From contig CAZUHQ010000006.1 in assembly GCA_964620605.1 (NCBI GenBank), forward strand, positions 1-64,000: a stretch of 64,000 nucleotides of DNA. Direction: 5' to 3'. Source of the stretch: Thalassotalea_E sp964620605 (GTDB lineage: Bacteria; Pseudomonadota; Gammaproteobacteria; Enterobacterales; Alteromonadaceae). Below are positions 61,899 through 64,000 of the stretch, one piece after another. The position numbers and the translations under genes are program-made. The notes beneath the pieces are model-generated. The model did not search any database. It was not told the DNA's origin and saw only the letters and a list, made by a program, of their open reading frames with translations. Position 1 is the first letter of the stretch. Each line of letters begins with the position of its first letter.

Positions 61899-63079
61899 TA
61901 GCTGTTCCTTCCTGATTGACCGCCATTCAAACTAAACGCTTGCCACTTGGTTAACGCCTGATCCGCACTAACGACATTTTCAATAAACGCCATGCCGCGC
62001 ACTGCTTGCTCAATCCCCGGGACATCAAATAATTCATTACTAGATTCCTGCCCTGCGTTATAAGCGCGAATTTGCCGAACAAAGTTTTGATAAATATTGG
62101 CAAAGGCTTCCAGATAACCCTCAGGGTGACCAGCCGGAGTGCGCATTGCCTGTTGGGCTTGCTGAGACATGCAACCTACTCCTGCGCGAATTTGCTGAGT
62201 CGGCGCACTGTTGGATTTAAGCCATAAGGTATTGGGTTCTAGTTGCGACCATTCGATACTTTTCTGCTCGCCATAAATACGCAATCTAAGGTTATTTTCA
62301 TCGCCAACCGCAATCTGGCTGGCCAGCAATACGCCTTTAGCGCCATTGGAAAACTTTAATAGCACGGTAGCGTCATCATCAAGCTCTCGCCCCGCAACAG
62401 TTGAGGTCAAATCTGCGCAGAGCTCGGTGATCAAAAGATCAGAGACATACTCTACCAGGTTAGAGGCATGAACCCCGATATCACCGATGCAGCAACTGAT
62501 GCCTGAGCGTTTAGCATCTAATCGCCAGCTTGCCTGTTTGCTATTTTCATCATCTTTTGATGCCAGCCAGCCCTGGCTGTATTCAACAACAATTTTTCGG
62601 ATCTTACCTAACTCCCCCTTAGCTACCAGGTGTTTTGCCTGCTTGATCATTGGATAACCGTTATAGGTATGAGTTAGCGCATAAAGGCAGGAATGCTGCT
62701 CAAGTAATTGCTTTAACGCCAAGGCTTGGTTTAAATCCAGCGTAGCCGGTTTATCACTTAGCACATGAAAGCCATGTTCGATCGCCAGTTTTGCCACCGG
62801 AAAATGTAAATAATTGGGCGTCACTATCGCAACAAATTCCATTCGCTGCTCTGGCGGCAATTGTGCCTCGTTGGCAAACATCTCCTGGTAGCTGGCATAA
62901 CAGCGCTCAGGTGCAAGATAATATACCTGGCCGGAGCATTTACTGCGCTCACTATTTGAGCTAAATGCGCCACACACCAGCTCAATTTCACCATCAAGCA
63001 TTGCCGCGATGCGATGCACAGCACCAATAAATGCCCCTTCACCGCCACCAACCATGCCCATGCGAACTTTTTTATTCAT
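61898..63079 (-). CDS. Gfo/Idh/MocA-family oxidoreductase
   Basis: A 393-residue NAD(P)-dependent oxidoreductase. The Rossmann start MGMVGGGEGAFIGAVHR, the VTPNYLHFPVAKLAIEHG block near 107 and DKPATLDLNQALALK near 133 (the family EKP motif as DKP) are clear. GDIGVHASNLVEYVSD near 198 gives the catalytic His region. It is the first gene of the operon, probably oxidising or reducing a sugar at C3 or C1. It is divergent from the AraC-type regulator. Confidence 0.9.
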   Translation of the reverse strand: MNKKVRMGMVGGGEGAFIGAVHRIAAMLDGEIELVCGAFSSNSERSKCSGQVYYLAPERCYASYQEMFANEAQLPPEQRMEFVAIVTPNYLHFPVAKLAIEHGFHVLSDKPATLDLNQALALKQLLEQHSCLYALTHTYNGYPMIKQAKHLVAKGELGKIRKIVVEYSQGWLASKDDENSKQASWRLDAKRSGISCCIGDIGVHASNLVEYVSDLLITELCADLTSTVAGRELDDDATVLLKFSNGAKGVLLASQIAVGDENNLRLRIYGEQKSIEWSQLEPNTLWLKSNSAPTQQIRAGVGCMSQQAQQAMRTPAGHPEGYLEAFANIYQNFVRQIRAYNAGQESSNELFDVPGIEQAVRGMAFIENVVSADQALTKWQAFSLNGGQSGRNS

Positions 63080-63248
63080 GTTCTGGCTCTTTTTAAATAC
63101 TAATAACTGTTAATAACTATAGGAGCACGATGGAAAAATGTGTTATTAATAAATCGGTTCTTAATGCAATAAAATCGGCGCCTGCTATTATTTTCATCAG
63201 CGCTTAGATAACTTCTTACTTACTAAAGATAAGGAATATAACCGGCTT

Positions 63249-63989
63249 ATGAAGCATCAAGATCAACAGCTTTTTCTTGAACAAATGGGGATTAAACAAC
63301 TGATCAGCATGTTTGATCTCCTGCCCGGCGTCTTATTCTGGATAAAAGACAAACAGCATTATTTTGTCCATGCCAATCAAGCATTTATCGAGCATAAAGG
63401 AGTGAAAGGTTTAGAAAATATCATCGGCAAAACCGATTTTGATTTTTCTCCTGCCCACCTTGCCAGGCAGTTTATTCGTGATGACGAAAAAATATTAGCC
63501 GGCAGTCAGGTCACCGAACGACTGGAAATGAATATCAGCCCAGGTGGTGATACAGCCTGGTACGCCACTTCGAAACAGGCGATTACCAATGAACAAGGAG
63601 AAAATATCGGCTCTTACGGCATTACCCGCCACTTGCAAAAGCAAGCAATGGCATTATCAAATGTTGAAGCAATTAAAGCACCGGTAGATTACATCAGAAA
63701 ACATTATGCTCAGCAGTTTAGTGTTGAAACCTTGGCAGAGATCGCCCATTTATCGGTCAGTGCGCTGGAGCGACGCTTTAAAAAACACCTGAGTAAAACG
63801 CCAAAGCAGTTTATTAATGAGATCCGGCTGGAGAATGCCCGTAGACTCTTAGTAGAAACTAACATCCCGATTGCCGAGGTTGGCGATCAAACAGGCTTTA
63901 CCGATCACAGTTATTTCAGTAAACAGTTCCGGTTGTTTTTTGGTGAACTGCCGTCAAGCTTTAGGGAAAATTATCAACGTAGTGGCTAA
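63249..63989 (+). CDS. AraC-family regulator with PAS domain
   Basis: A 246-residue regulator. The N-terminal PAS domain (about residues 18-135; LLPGVLFWIKDKQHYFVHANQAF and GKTDFDFSP) probably senses a small ligand. The C-terminal AraC double helix-turn-helix (about 145-245) includes SVETLAEIAHLSVSALERRFKKHLSKTPKQFI and QTGFTDHSYFSKQFRLFFGE. It is divergent from the sugar operon and most likely its regulator. The gene is complete; its stop codon is 11 bases before the window end. Confidence 0.9.
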   Translation: MKHQDQQLFLEQMGIKQLISMFDLLPGVLFWIKDKQHYFVHANQAFIEHKGVKGLENIIGKTDFDFSPAHLARQFIRDDEKILAGSQVTERLEMNISPGGDTAWYATSKQAITNEQGENIGSYGITRHLQKQAMALSNVEAIKAPVDYIRKHYAQQFSVETLAEIAHLSVSALERRFKKHLSKTPKQFINEIRLENARRLLVETNIPIAEVGDQTGFTDHSYFSKQFRLFFGELPSSFRENYQRSG

Positions 63990-64000
63990 TGCTATTATCT

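Overview
The window reads as ordinary chromosome of a marine gammaproteobacterium of the Alteromonadales, most like Colwelliaceae (Colwellia/Thalassotalea type). This is inferred from gene order and protein character: ffh beside ypjD and corB, pomAB divergent from xseB-ispA-dxs, glyA next to nrdR-ribD-ribE-ribBA, a Caulobacter/Alteromonas-style TonB receptor, AT-rich spacers and several TTG/GTG starts. No tRNA, rRNA, prophage, plasmid gene or CRISPR array was seen.

Layout. 1-5.0 kb: ffh (-) opposed to a Cu/Zn-type permease, the CcsA-like ypjD and the CBS transporter corB. 5.0-8.3 kb: a spacer with two perfect DnaA boxes, a lytic-transglycosylase-like lipoprotein and gshA. Between these two genes lie three tandem ~70-nt small RNA genes, each with a sigma-E-like promoter and a strong intrinsic terminator. 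8.5-16.3 kb: NhaC-type antiporter, pseudouridine synthase, LysR plus solute-binding protein, thioredoxin, a DUF922 putative protease coupled to an NSS transporter, a second solute-binding protein, yajQ. 16.4-24.3 kb: a MITE copy, panE, thiI, pomAB with a sigma-28-like promoter, xseB-ispA-dxs. 24.4-31.6 kb: secreted amidase, a hairpin-rich spacer, the riboflavin operon, a second MITE copy, glyA. 31.9-36.6 kb: a compact five-gene operon (secreted peptidase, ABC-2 exporter, ECF sigma factor, membrane partner). 36.7-38.9 kb: PhzF, EF-hand protein, hemolysin III. 38.9-45.2 kb: a tight group of TPR-GGDEF sensor, glutamine-synthetase-like protein, ovoA and a PLP enzyme that is probably the ovothiol lyase. 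45.3-54.0 kb: a third MITE copy, then a nine-gene cobalamin salvage/uptake operon under a cobalamin riboswitch. 54.0-55.8 kb: a decayed TonB receptor. 56.3-64 kb: a six-gene sugar-oxidation operon with a divergent PAS-AraC regulator.

Most interesting: the three tandem sigma-E-type sRNA genes downstream of gshA, in the position and orientation that micA has beside gshA in enteric bacteria; the ovothiol cluster carrying an uncharacterised glutamine-synthetase-superfamily protein; a small transposon-like repeat family (three copies, two with perfect 8-bp target duplications); and the TonB receptor that has lost plug and barrel segments. All functional statements are from reading sequence and family knowledge; no database search was run.
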